Part shown: positions 1-8,702 of the stretch, piece after piece | Numbering within the stretch: the stretch's first letter is position 1 | How the letters are laid out: every line of letters starts with the position of its first letter | Program-made: the position numbers and the translations under genes | Assembly (NCBI GenBank): GCA_002412425.1 | Contig: DHVB01000021.1 | Span: 72,007-136,006, forward strand | Origin: Bacteroidales bacterium UBA5219 | GTDB lineage: Bacteria > Bacteroidota > Bacteroidia > Bacteroidales > ML635J-15 | DNA: 64,000 nucleotides | Direction: 5' to 3' | The notes under the pieces: model-generated | Seen by the model: the letters and a program-made list of their open reading frames with translations, nothing else | What the model was told of the DNA's origin: nothing | The model's database searches: none

Positions 1-926
1 ATAGCTTGGCGATATTGTTCATTTATAGTGTAATGCCAAACAGTTTTAACTTCTTCAAAATTTTTGTTAAGAAGTCTTATCCAATAACGGTTTATTAAAA
101 TTAAATGTTCGGAGCTAGAAGTAACGGCTTCAAACATATTTTCTTCGGGGTAAAGTCTTTCCCAATTTCCGTTGTAGTAAACTACTAAAGTGTCCGCATC
201 GTCTTGTGTAGGATTGTGGTAATTAGCAATAATTTTTCCATCAAAAATTGTAAGACTAGAAAATTCTTTGCCTTCGAGCCATTTGAAATCGTTAGGCAAA
301 TTTTGTTGTGTAATTATTTCCCAATTTGAGAAATCAACTAGTTTATTGTTAAAATTGCCTTTGTAAATTCCTATGTCGGTAGCTGCATAAATGTATTCAC
401 CATCATTATCTAAAGAATTAATTTTCACATAAGTTCCATTTTCGCCTATATACCAAGTTTCTTTAATTTCTTTGCGTTTTAGGTCTAGTTCAATAATCCC
501 AAAACCGCAAGCTAAGTATGCGAAATCTCCATTTAGACTAATATCGTAAATAGTTTTGTCTCCATTTATAAACTTGCGTTTTAAGTCACCTATATTAGTA
601 ATTGTATTATTTTGTACTAGGTCAATATTCCCATTAGTATATGCAATAATAAAAGTGTCGAATTTTTTACTATATTTTACTGTACTTACTCCCGCATCAC
701 TAAATCCGTTTATTTTGCTTAGTTTTTCTAATTCACTAGTTCTTTTATCAAAACGCATTAGTCCGGCATTAGTACTCATGTAAATTTCATTTTCAGATAT
801 AGCCAAACTTGTGCCGTGATTATAAGGTAGGTGGTCTCGCCATTGTCCTACAGCGACTTGAGCAGTAGAGAAAAATGACAAAATCATCAAGCAAACAATG
901 CTTAGTATATAATTTATTTTATTCAT
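1..926 (-). CDS. porZ: PorZ-like T9SS beta-propeller protein, truncated by the window edge
   Basis: The gene starts at the ATG at 926 and reads without a stop to the window edge, giving about 308 residues of N-terminal part. The product begins with a signal peptide ending near STAQ (about residue 22), then repeated short beta-propeller-like segments: IYMSTNAGLMRFDK, then NGFSDAGVSTVKYS, AYTNGNIDLV and AYLACGFGIIELDL. In this family these phrases mark PorZ, a cell-surface T9SS component that works with the sortase PorU in processing and anchoring cargo. The C-terminal part, including PorZ's own sorting domain, lies outside the window. It sits 45 bases after rdgB on the same strand. Other two-component-regulator-type propellers share the fold, but the order of these phrases favours PorZ. 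Confidence 0.8.
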   Translation of the reverse strand, partial: MNKINYILSIVCLMILSFFSTAQVAVGQWRDHLPYNHGTSLAISENEIYMSTNAGLMRFDKRTSELEKLSKINGFSDAGVSTVKYSKKFDTFIIAYTNGNIDLVQNNTITNIGDLKRKFINGDKTIYDISLNGDFAYLACGFGIIELDLKRKEIKETWYIGENGTYVKINSLDNDGEYIYAATDIGIYKGNFNNKLVDFSNWEIITQQNLPNDFKWLEGKEFSSLTIFDGKIIANYHNPTQDDADTLVVYYNGNWERLYPEENMFEAVTSSSEHLILINRYWIRLLNKNFEEVKTVWHYTINEQYRQA

Positions 927-971
927 TATTATTTATAGTATTTTTTATTTATAAACATAAAAACAAAGAAT

Positions 972-1568
972 TTATTTTAAATCTACTTCATAATGTTTTA
1001 AAAAATTAAAGAGTTTTTCAAAAGCTTGTGCTCTGTGCGAAATCGTATTTTTTATATTTAAAGGAAGTTCAGCAAATGTTTTTTCAAAACCTAAAGGCAC
1101 AAAAACAGGATCGTATCCAAAGCCATTTTCGCCTTTTAATTCACCAATTATTTTGCCTTTTATTATTCCTTCAAAAAGATATTCTTTCCCGTTTAAGATT
1201 AAGGCAACAACAGTTCTAAACTGTGCTGAGCGATTTGAACAATCTTTTAATTCATTAAGTAACTTTTTGATATTATCAATAGATGATTTCTCTTCTCCTG
1301 CATATCTGGCGGAGAAAATTCCTGGTCTTCCATTAAGAGCCTCAACTTCTAAACCAGTGTCATCAGCAAAGCAATTTTTACTAATTTTTTCATACAAATA
1401 TCTTGCTTTTTGAAGTGCATTCCCCTCTAGAGTATTTTGTGTTTCTGGAAGTTCTTCGGTAATTCCAAACTCGTCAATTCCAACAATATTGAATTTATTA
1501 TTTGCAATATGTCTTACTTCTTTTAATTTGTTTGGATTATTTGTAGCAAATATGAAGTTTGTATTCAT
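972..1568 (-). CDS. rdgB: RdgB/HAM1 non-canonical purine NTP pyrophosphatase
   Basis: This cytosolic enzyme hydrolyses XTP, dITP and ITP to the monophosphate and pyrophosphate, keeping deaminated purines out of nucleic acids. The 198 residues match the usual family length. Visible signatures are the N-terminal phosphate-binding segment ATNNPNKLKE (8-17), the catalytic acidic pair in FADDTGLEVEAL (D69, D70), the GFGYDPVF segment (149-156) and the C-terminal SHRAQA (177-182). It follows the unknown secreted protein gene by only two bases and probably shares its transcript. Identification is secure at family level. Confidence 0.96.
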   Translation of the reverse strand: MNTNFIFATNNPNKLKEVRHIANNKFNIVGIDEFGITEELPETQNTLEGNALQKARYLYEKISKNCFADDTGLEVEALNGRPGIFSARYAGEEKSSIDNIKKLLNELKDCSNRSAQFRTVVALILNGKEYLFEGIIKGKIIGELKGENGFGYDPVFVPLGFEKTFAELPLNIKNTISHRAQAFEKLFNFLKHYEVDLK

Positions 1569-1570
1569 TT

Positions 1571-2392
1571 CTAAAAACTTATATTATGAATTATTTGTCT
1601 TATAACTTCTGGAAAATACAATTCAACAACTGTTTGTTTGTCGTCTAAATTAAAAGGTAATTTAGTGATTCCAAAACTATTATGTATCATTTGCCCTTTT
1701 GTGTTATAAATTGAAAAATGAACTTTTAAATTTCTTTCAGCTTTAGTATTTCCACTTAAATAGGGGTCTCCATAATTTCCAACTATCTCGAATTGATTTA
1801 TAAATAAAAACAAGTCAACATTTCGTCTGTTTGCTATTTCTTCAAGAACTTCGGGTTGATGGAACACAATATTTAAGCTCATGTCTTGGGTCGTTTGTCG
1901 CCTGCTTACAATTTCGCCATTGTGTATTCTTGCATCATATTCTTTAGTTTCTTCAAGTCTTCGTTGTAGTTCTTTTTCTTCTTTTTTCTTAGCAAAAAAA
2001 GATTTCTTTTTATTTTCTTCTGGATTTTCAGGTGCATTTTTTGTGGCTAAAACCAATTCGTAAGAAATTAAAGAATATAAAGTATTAATATCTTCTTGGT
2101 CAATTCTGGTATTGTCTGAAAATAAACTTACAACGCTACAAGAATCCATCATAGCATTATGAAGTTGGAGATTAAATTGATACCTAAAATATTGCATTAA
2201 TTCGTCGTGGTTTGACCTTTCATTTTTCAACATAATTGCTGTAGCATCGTTTACATATATTCTTGGGTCGAAAGGAACTAGCAAAATTCTTTTTTCTGAA
2301 GGTGCAGTATTAGAAAAATCTAAAAATTCCTGAGCATTGAGACTCAAGAAACTTGAATTTAAAACTAAGAAAACAAAAATTATTTTTCTCAT
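1571..2392 (-). CDS. Secreted protein of unknown function
   Basis: I do not recognise this 273-residue protein. It starts with a classic signal peptide (hydrophobic residues 4-19, cleavage probably after LNAQ at 21) and has no lipobox cysteine, so it is predicted periplasmic or outer-membrane associated. The mature N-terminus has an RILLVPFDPRIY segment, a central lysine/glutamate-rich stretch (about residues 125-152, predicted helical or coiled) and a C-terminal half with beta-like segments such as NVDLFLFINQFEI. The LVPF phrase resembles the first strand of proteins that assemble around outer-membrane lipoproteins, but that is only suggestive. It lies between rseP (33-base gap) and rdgB (2-base gap), so it is probably co-transcribed with both. 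Confidence 0.75.
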   Translation of the reverse strand: MRKIIFVFLVLNSSFLSLNAQEFLDFSNTAPSEKRILLVPFDPRIYVNDATAIMLKNERSNHDELMQYFRYQFNLQLHNAMMDSCSVVSLFSDNTRIDQEDINTLYSLISYELVLATKNAPENPEENKKKSFFAKKKEEKELQRRLEETKEYDARIHNGEIVSRRQTTQDMSLNIVFHQPEVLEEIANRRNVDLFLFINQFEIVGNYGDPYLSGNTKAERNLKVHFSIYNTKGQMIHNSFGITKLPFNLDDKQTVVELYFPEVIRQIIHNISF

Positions 2393-2425
2393 AATTTCAT
2401 TAAAAATTTAAACTAACAACCAGAC

Positions 2426-3727
2426 TCAAAATAAGTTAATGATGTCGTTCCCGATTACAAAAACCATTAAGGCAAGTAAAATTAACATTCCAATAACTTG
2501 CACAATTCCCATAAACTTGTCGGACAATTTTCGTCCTGTAATAACTTCTATAACAAGGAATAGTGCATGTCCGCCGTCTAATGCTGGGATAGGTAAAACA
2601 TTTATAAAAGCTAATATCATAGATATAATACCTGTTAATCTCCAGAATTTTGCCCAATCCCAAACTGCTCCATAAACCTTAGCAATTCCTATTGGTCCTT
2701 GTAAGCTTTCTCTAACTTTTTCTTTTCCAGCAAATATTAAGCCATATCCTTTTATATTTGCATTAACAGTTTCGAAAGCATCTTTCCAGCCATATAAAAG
2801 AGCAGTACCAAAATTATATTTTGCACCTGTAAATTTTGGTAAACTAGCATATATCCCTAGCTTAGCTGTACTATCAATAAAAATATCTAAACTATCTATT
2901 TTGCCATTATTGTCAAAAACAAAACTAAGTTCTCTATTTTTGTTATAATGTAAAATTTCTTTTAGCTGTCCAAAAGATTTTATCCTTTCACGATTTATTG
3001 ACAAGATTTTACTGCCCTTTTTTAAATTCAAGTCGGATATTGGCATGTTGTCAACACAGCTATCAATACTAAAGTTAAAGTTATCAAGACTTATAAAGAG
3101 TCCTCCATTTTTTAGGTATGAATAAAGAGTGTCTGGAATAGCAATTTCTTTTGTTTGTCCGTATCTATCAACAGTAATAGATTTTGCAAAAAATAATTTG
3201 CTTGAAAATACATCTTCGTATCTTTGTGTTGGTTTTCCGTCAATTGCAATTATTTTATCTCCTGTTTCAAAGCCTAAGTATCTAGCATAAGGGTAAGCGT
3301 AAATTCCTTGTTCCACATTTTTTACTGGTAAATATTCCTTTGTATAAACCATATGTGAAATACTTAGAATTAAAATACCAGCAATAACATTCATAAAAAC
3401 TCCTGCTAACATTACGATTAGTCTTTGCCAAGCAGGTTTGCTCCTAAATTCCCATTCTTTTGGCTCTTGTTTCATTTGCTCGGTATCCATTGATTCGTCA
3501 ATCATACCTGCAATTTTCACATAACCACCTAAAGGTAGCCAACCAAAACCAAATTCTGTATCTCCAATTTTTTTGCTCCATATTTTAAATCCAACGTCAA
3601 AGAATATAAAGAATTTTGTTACTTTGATGCCGAACATTCTTGCTGCAAGAAAATGCCCCAACTCGTGAATGACAACTAAAAGTGTTAATGACAATAATAG
3701 TTGTCCTGCCATTATTAATCCACCCAT
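2426..3727 (-). CDS. rseP: RseP-type site-2 membrane metalloprotease
   Basis: This is a zinc intramembrane protease of the RseP/S2P family, which cleaves single-pass membrane proteins such as anti-sigma factors within the inner membrane. The HELGH zinc motif is at residues 21-25 in the first transmembrane helix, and the second active-site motif LDGGH is near residue 385 in a late helix. Two PDZ-like segments lie between them, the first around residues 140-180 (LGFETGDKIIAIDG) and the second around 225-260. The length of 433 fits the Bacteroidota form. The ATG at 3727 overlaps the dxr stop by one base (TAATG), which supports this start over the internal Met6. The dxr-rseP order is a common bacterial arrangement. 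Confidence 0.94.
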   Translation of the reverse strand: MGGLIMAGQLLLSLTLLVVIHELGHFLAARMFGIKVTKFFIFFDVGFKIWSKKIGDTEFGFGWLPLGGYVKIAGMIDESMDTEQMKQEPKEWEFRSKPAWQRLIVMLAGVFMNVIAGILILSISHMVYTKEYLPVKNVEQGIYAYPYARYLGFETGDKIIAIDGKPTQRYEDVFSSKLFFAKSITVDRYGQTKEIAIPDTLYSYLKNGGLFISLDNFNFSIDSCVDNMPISDLNLKKGSKILSINRERIKSFGQLKEILHYNKNRELSFVFDNNGKIDSLDIFIDSTAKLGIYASLPKFTGAKYNFGTALLYGWKDAFETVNANIKGYGLIFAGKEKVRESLQGPIGIAKVYGAVWDWAKFWRLTGIISMILAFINVLPIPALDGGHALFLVIEVITGRKLSDKFMGIVQVIGMLILLALMVFVIGNDIINLF

Positions 3728-4893
3728 TATTTTATCTTTTTATATAATTCAAATGTTTTTTTTCTAGTTATATTGTCTATTTCGACACAATCTTTTAAAC
3801 TTGGATTGTTTATAAATTCTATTGTTGCCAAACCTTCTTCTATTAAATCAGAAATTTCTACAAATGAAATTTTTTCTTGTAAAAATAAATCTACAGCAAC
3901 TTCATTTGCTGCGTTCATAACACAAGGCGAAGTTCCACCTGCATTTAGGCAATCTATAGCAATTTGTAAATTTCTAAAAGTTTTTAAATCTGGTTGTTCG
4001 AAAGTTAAATTTTCAAAATCTTTGAAAGAAAATCTATGTTTATTGGAAACACTGCGATTTGGAAAATCTAAAGCATATTGAATTGGAATTCTCATATTTG
4101 GTACTCCTAGCTGAGCTTTTAATGAACCATCAACGAACTCAACTAAAGAATGTATTACGGATTGGGGGTGTATTACAACTTCAATATTTTTGGCATCAAT
4201 TCCAAAAAGCCAGTGAGCTTCTATTAGTTCTAGTCCTTTGTTCATCAAACTTGCAGAGTCAATGGTAACTTTACTTCCCATATTCCAGTTTGGATGTTTA
4301 AGTGCTTGTTTTGGTTTAACTTTTTTAAGAAAGTCTATATCTTTTCCTCTAAAAGGACCACCCGAAGCGGTTAAAATTAATTTGTCAACATTTTTATGAT
4401 TTTCTCCAATTAAGCATTGAAATATTGCAGAATGTTCCGAATCAACAGGAATAATTTGTGATTTACTATTTTCTAGTAGCTTGTTTATGATATGTCCTGC
4501 TACTACTAGGGTTTCTTTGTTTGATAGAGCTATTGTTTTGTTTGCTTCTATGGCTTTTATGGTTGGCAAAAGACCTGCAAAACCCACCATGGCTGTTAGA
4601 ACAATGTCAACACAATCCATTTGCACAACTTGCTCTATAGATTTTGCTCCAGCAAAAACTTTTATAGGCAAATGATTAATGGCGTTTTTTAATTTTTCGT
4701 AGTGTTCTTCATTTGCAATAACTACTATATTTGGTTGAAATTCAATGGCTTGTTTAATTAGTAAATCAACATTATTATTTGCAACTAAAACTTCAGCTTG
4801 AAATTTATCGGGATAGTCGCTAATAATTTTTAAAGCTTGAGTTCCAATTGAGCCTGTTGACCCCAAAATTGCTATATTTTTTTGTTTTTTCAT
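3727..4893 (-). CDS. dxr: 1-deoxy-D-xylulose 5-phosphate reductoisomerase
   Basis: This enzyme converts 1-deoxy-D-xylulose 5-phosphate to 2-C-methyl-D-erythritol 4-phosphate using NADPH, the committed step of the MEP isoprenoid route. The N-terminal NADPH-binding signature ILGSTGSIG directly follows MKKQKNIA. Also present are the ALSNKET segment, the metal/substrate motif PVDSEHSA, the TASGGPFRG loop and VHPQSVIHSLVEF. A longer open frame runs upstream to 4941, but the ATG at 4893 is the better start: it overlaps the upstream TAA by one base and places the Rossmann motif at the usual distance. The result is 388 residues, normal for the family. The later pathway enzyme IspE is encoded at 20837. 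Confidence 0.95.
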   Translation of the reverse strand: MKKQKNIAILGSTGSIGTQALKIISDYPDKFQAEVLVANNNVDLLIKQAIEFQPNIVVIANEEHYEKLKNAINHLPIKVFAGAKSIEQVVQMDCVDIVLTAMVGFAGLLPTIKAIEANKTIALSNKETLVVAGHIINKLLENSKSQIIPVDSEHSAIFQCLIGENHKNVDKLILTASGGPFRGKDIDFLKKVKPKQALKHPNWNMGSKVTIDSASLMNKGLELIEAHWLFGIDAKNIEVVIHPQSVIHSLVEFVDGSLKAQLGVPNMRIPIQYALDFPNRSVSNKHRFSFKDFENLTFEQPDLKTFRNLQIAIDCLNAGGTSPCVMNAANEVAVDLFLQEKISFVEISDLIEEGLATIEFINNPSLKDCVEIDNITRKKTFELYKKIK

Positions 4894-5723
4894 TAGAATT
4901 GTATATAGTTTTCGGGATTTATTGATTTGCCATTTTTCCACAATTCGAAATGCAAATGAGGACCAGAACTATTTTCGCCAGAATCTCCATAGTTAGCAAT
5001 AATTTGACCAGTTGCAACTCTCTCTCCTTCTTTTACTAAACTTGATTTTGCATGTTTATAAACCGAGATTAAATTAGATTTGTGTTGGATAATTATTGTA
5101 TAGCCATTTTCTATAGTATAAGCAGATGAAATTACTGTACCGCGGTAAGTTGCTTTTATTACTTCATCACTAATGGCAGCTATATCAATTCCAAAATGAT
5201 TTTGAGAAGGCGAATATTTTGAAACTACTATTCCTTTTATCGGTTCAACAATATTAGGAAATTCTTCTTCTGGAACAACAAAATCAGTATCGTCTTCTAT
5301 TTTTATTCTTGGTTTTGTGGGATTGTTGAAATCAATAATTTGCTGTTCGCTTAAATTTTGAACAGGCACAACAAAGTCTTCATCTATTGGTACCTCATTA
5401 AAAACAAGGTCTTGTATCATTTTTAAATACTGGTCTTTCATTTCTAATTCATGCATTAAACTGTCTGTTTTAATTGCATTTTCATAAATTAACTTTTTTG
5501 TTTCTTTGTCAGGGTAGCCAGGAATCATTTGTTTTATTGGTGTGTAAATTACAAAAACTGATAAAATTGCAAATAAAACTACTATGATTCCAAAAATGAA
5601 AAATGTAAATCCTAATCGATTGAATTTAATTTTTCTGATAGTATCATAGGTTTTTCCATGATATACTACAAGTTGAAAACTCTTTCTAAACCAATTTGAT
5701 ATTTTGTTTCTTTTTTTATCCAT
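4893..5723 (-). CDS. Membrane-anchored M23/LytM-family peptidase
   Basis: The product has a basic cytosolic N-terminus, one transmembrane helix (about 39-61), a short charged helical region (75-105), a linker rich in acidic residues and proline, and a C-terminal LytM/M23 domain from about residue 160. The zinc-binding pattern is intact: H176 and D180 in HFGID, and H256-x-H258 in PHLHFE. Such proteins cleave peptidoglycan cross-links in the periplasm or help control septal hydrolases; intact ligands favour activity here. The 276 residues match the widespread single-domain Bacteroidota M23 family. A promoter-like TATATTTG sits nine bases before the start. The stop overlaps the dxr start, suggesting translational coupling. 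Confidence 0.92.
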   Translation of the reverse strand: MDKKRNKISNWFRKSFQLVVYHGKTYDTIRKIKFNRLGFTFFIFGIIVVLFAILSVFVIYTPIKQMIPGYPDKETKKLIYENAIKTDSLMHELEMKDQYLKMIQDLVFNEVPIDEDFVVPVQNLSEQQIIDFNNPTKPRIKIEDDTDFVVPEEEFPNIVEPIKGIVVSKYSPSQNHFGIDIAAISDEVIKATYRGTVISSAYTIENGYTIIIQHKSNLISVYKHAKSSLVKEGERVATGQIIANYGDSGENSSGPHLHFELWKNGKSINPENYIQF

Positions 5724-5731
5724 TTCGTGTG

Positions 5732-5739
5732 CAAATATA
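5732..5739 (-). promoter_or_regulatory. -7 promoter element before the M23 peptidase gene
   Basis: On the minus strand this reads TATATTTG, an exact match to the Bacteroidota -7 consensus TAnnTTTG. It lies nine bases before the M23 peptidase ATG, so any transcript would have a very short leader. No good TTTG element is seen 19-21 bases further upstream. Confidence 0.45.
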
Positions 5740-5781
5740 GTTGATTTTGTGAAATGTATAAACTTGAGCTATGGCAATTTT

Positions 5782-6276
5782 TTAAAATAAACTTGTTAAC
5801 TCTTTAGTGTATGGAAAAATTATGTTAAAAATTTTTATAATAAACTTATATAAAACTGATTTATCCCATATTGCAGGGTCGAAAAGACCAGCTTTTTCGT
5901 TTAGTCTATTTATGAAAAACAGTAAGCCACCAATAATTAAGCTAATTTTTAGAATTGCAAAAACAGCTCCTCCAGTTTTGTTTAGCCATTGAAGTTTTAT
6001 AAGTTTAATAAATCTATTTAATAGATGAGAAAACATAAAAACTACTACTACTGTGGCAATAAAAATTATTGCAAAAGCAAATATTGGCAAATATTCTGCG
6101 TAAGAACTTGCTTTATCTTCAAGAATAGGTATTAACTTTGCATAAAATTTTATAGCTAGAAAAATGCCGAGTGTTAAAGCCAAAAGGCTTGCAAGTTCTT
6201 TTATTAATCCATTTTTTACTCCTTTATAAATGAAATAAATAAAGATAATAATAAGTATAATGTCAATAAAAAACAT
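5782..6276 (-). CDS. cvpA: CvpA-family inner-membrane protein
   Basis: The 164-residue product is almost entirely hydrophobic with four predicted transmembrane segments (about 4-22, 28-48, 66-88 and 106-126). The N-terminal sequence has the CvpA layout: short helix, then YKGVKNGLIKELASLLAL, then a glycine-poor second helix. CvpA homologues are linked to colicin V production in enterobacteria and more generally to envelope stress tolerance; the biochemical role is not settled. It is first in the minus-strand run that continues through the M23 peptidase, dxr and rseP, and is divergent from the GH3 gene with only 47 bases between them. Confidence 0.85.
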   Translation of the reverse strand: MFFIDIILIIIFIYFIYKGVKNGLIKELASLLALTLGIFLAIKFYAKLIPILEDKASSYAEYLPIFAFAIIFIATVVVVFMFSHLLNRFIKLIKLQWLNKTGGAVFAILKISLIIGGLLFFINRLNEKAGLFDPAIWDKSVLYKFIIKIFNIIFPYTKELTSLF

Positions 6277-6308
6277 AATTCAAAAATTTTTATAAAAATA
6301 ATTTTTTT

Positions 6309-6316
6309 TATCTTCG
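6309..6316 (+). promoter_or_regulatory. Promoter-like -7 element before the GH3-family gene
   Basis: TATCTTCG differs at one base from TAnnTTTG and sits eight bases before the ATG at 6324, which would leave almost no leader. The -33 region is a poly-T tract without a clear TTTG. Confidence 0.35.
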
Positions 6317-6323
6317 CGACAAA

Positions 6324-7889
6324 ATGTCTTTAATAAATTCTATAGTAAGTTTAATAAATTATAATCGATTAGCAGAAATCGATTATTTTCGTTCACATCC
6401 TTTTGAGGTGCAAGAAAAAGTATTAGCAGAATTGTTAGAAAAAGGTGCTTTTACTGAAATAGGAAAGAAATACAATTTAGATAAAGTAAAAAATGGTGTG
6501 GATTTTTCTAATAAAATGCCTTTGCATGATTATGATTCTTTAAAGCCTTATATTGATGAAACTATGCACGGGAAAGAAAATATTCTTTGGCCCGGAAAAA
6601 CTAAGTGGTTTTCAAAATCTAGTGGAACAACTTCTGATAGAAGTAAGTTTATACCTATTTCTAAAGAGGCTTTAGAAGATTGTCATTTTAGAAGTGGAAA
6701 AGACATTTTTATGCTTTATGCTGACAGGTATCCCGAGTCTAAGGTCTTTGTTGGAAAAACATTGTCTATAGGAGGTTCAACAGATATAAATGCAAATGAT
6801 TCAGATTCTTACTATGGCGATTTGTCGGCTATATTAATAAAAAACTTGCCTTTTTGGACTTATTTCAACCGAGTTCCTAAAAGTGATATTGCATTAATAG
6901 ACGATTGGGAGGTTAAGTTAGAAAAAATTGTTGAAACAACTTATAATAAGAACGTTACCTGTTTAGTTGGAATACCAACTTGGTTTTTAGTTTTGATAAA
7001 AAAAGTATTGAGCTATACTGGTAAAAGTAATATTCTTGAGGTTTGGCCCAATTTAGAGTTGTTTGTTCATGGAGCAGTAAATTTTTCGCCTTATCGAGAA
7101 ACTTTTCGCAATTTAATTCCTAATCCAGCTATGATTTATATGGAAACATATAATGCGTCTGAAGGGTTTTTTGCAATTCAAGATGAAACATCAAGCAATC
7201 CTTTGTTAAATAATGAGGGACTTATGCTAATGTTGGATTATGGAATTTATTACGAATTTATTGAACTTTCAGATTATTTAGCAGGAAGAAACAACGCAGT
7301 ACCATTAGAAGGTGTAGAATGCGGTGTGAATTATGCTATGGTAATAACTACTAATGCTGGTTTGTGGCGTTATATTATTGGCGATACAGTTAGTTTTGTT
7401 TCAAAAAATCCATATAAACTTAAAATAACTGGTCGCACCAAGCATTTTGTAAACGCTTTTGGCGAAGAAGTAATTATGGATAATGCTCAGGTTGCCCTAA
7501 ACCATGCTTGTGAAATAACTGGAGCACAAGTTAGTGAGTTTACTGTAGCTGCAACATTCTATCCTCAAGATTTTACATCAGAGGGAGCGCATCAATGGTT
7601 GTTTGAATTTGAACAAAAACCAAATAATTTACAAACATTTGTTCAAGCTTTAGATTCGAAATTGAGAGAAGTAAATTCTGATTATGATGCTAAACGCTTT
7701 AACGACTTAGCATTAGCAATGCCCGAAATTATTGTTCTTGATGAAGGTAGCTTCTTTGCTTGGATGGGCAGAAGAGGAAAACTAGGTGGACAACATAAAG
7801 TTCCGCGTTTGTCGAATACACGTGAGTATGTTGACGATTTACTCAAGCATAGCAAGGTGATAGAAAAAATCGTAAATTTAAAAGATTAA
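6324..7889 (+). CDS. GH3-family acyl-acid amido synthetase-like protein
   Basis: The 521-residue protein belongs to the GH3 branch of the ANL adenylating enzymes, known best from plants, where members join hormones such as auxin or jasmonate to amino acids. The ATP-binding phosphate loop SKSSGTTSDRSKFIP is at 97-111, YNASEGFF follows the usual mid-protein position, and the WRYIIGDTV segment and a C-terminal mobile domain are present. Bacteroidota carry many GH3 proteins of this length with unknown substrates, so the substrate here is open. It stands alone on the plus strand, divergent from cvpA, and its last codons overlap the convergent ZIP gene by four bases. Confidence 0.9.
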   Translation: MSLINSIVSLINYNRLAEIDYFRSHPFEVQEKVLAELLEKGAFTEIGKKYNLDKVKNGVDFSNKMPLHDYDSLKPYIDETMHGKENILWPGKTKWFSKSSGTTSDRSKFIPISKEALEDCHFRSGKDIFMLYADRYPESKVFVGKTLSIGGSTDINANDSDSYYGDLSAILIKNLPFWTYFNRVPKSDIALIDDWEVKLEKIVETTYNKNVTCLVGIPTWFLVLIKKVLSYTGKSNILEVWPNLELFVHGAVNFSPYRETFRNLIPNPAMIYMETYNASEGFFAIQDETSSNPLLNNEGLMLMLDYGIYYEFIELSDYLAGRNNAVPLEGVECGVNYAMVITTNAGLWRYIIGDTVSFVSKNPYKLKITGRTKHFVNAFGEEVIMDNAQVALNHACEITGAQVSEFTVAATFYPQDFTSEGAHQWLFEFEQKPNNLQTFVQALDSKLREVNSDYDAKRFNDLALAMPEIIVLDEGSFFAWMGRRGKLGGQHKVPRLSNTREYVDDLLKHSKVIEKIVNLKD

Positions 7890-8683
7890 TTTAAAATTAA
7901 TAGGCTAAATGCCATAATTGCCATTCCAATTACAACTCCATAAGTTGGTATATGATGATTTCCATATTTTTGAGCACCCGGCAATAATTCATCAAAAGAA
8001 ATAAAAACCATAATTCCTGCGGTTATTGCGAAACTAATTCCTAATACAACATCGTTTATAAAAGGCATTATAATTAAATAAGCTATAATTGCTCCAAGTG
8101 GCTCGGCTAAGCCCGATAAAAAAGAAAGCCGCATGGCTTTGGATTTAGAACCTGTAGCATAATATATAGGAACAGCCACAGCAATTCCTTCGGGTATATT
8201 GTGAATGGCAATAGCAAGTGCAACAGGAATTCCGGTTTCTATATTTGAATATGCTGCCATAAATGTTGCAATTCCTTCAGGAAAATTATGTACAGTAATT
8301 GCTATTGCAGTAATAACACCTAATCTGTGAAGTTTTGACTTATCAACTTCCTTATTCATGCTTTCTACAAAACGAACTTCATGTGGATTTTCTTTTTCTG
8401 GAACAAGTTTGTCGATTATTAAACTTATTGCTATTCCAACAAAAAAGGCGAGGACGGAATACCATGTTCCTGTTTTTGCATATTCATTTTCTAGGAGTTC
8501 AAATGCATTAGGAAGCATTTCTACAAAAGAAACATAAATCATTACTCCAGCCGAAAGTCCTAAACTAAACGAAAGCATTTTAGTGTTAGTTTTTTTTGCA
8601 AAAAACGAAATAAGTGAGCCTATACCAGTAGAAAGTCCAGCAATTAGAGTTAAAGAAAAAGCTATTAATACTGTTTTATCCAT
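7886..8683 (-). CDS. zupT: ZIP-family divalent metal transporter
   Basis: This inner-membrane permease of the ZIP family probably imports zinc, iron or manganese. Eight transmembrane segments can be drawn. The two metal-binding helices carry the diagnostic repeats HNFPEGIA (132-139) and HNIPEGIA (161-168). Length (265) and the lack of a long histidine-rich loop fit the ZupT subgroup. The 3' end overlaps the convergent GH3 gene by four bases. Upstream on the same strand is the nuclease gene, 19 bases away. Substrate preference cannot be read from sequence. Confidence 0.93.
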   Translation of the reverse strand: MDKTVLIAFSLTLIAGLSTGIGSLISFFAKKTNTKMLSFSLGLSAGVMIYVSFVEMLPNAFELLENEYAKTGTWYSVLAFFVGIAISLIIDKLVPEKENPHEVRFVESMNKEVDKSKLHRLGVITAIAITVHNFPEGIATFMAAYSNIETGIPVALAIAIHNIPEGIAVAVPIYYATGSKSKAMRLSFLSGLAEPLGAIIAYLIIMPFINDVVLGISFAITAGIMVFISFDELLPGAQKYGNHHIPTYGVVIGMAIMAFSLLILN

Positions 8684-8702
8684 AAATTATTTTAGAAACA
8701 AT

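Noticed and set aside
4893..4941. Longer dxr start with 16 extra codons
   Set aside because: It would overlap the M23 peptidase coding end and displaces the NADPH motif; the ATG at 4893 with a TAATG overlap is better.
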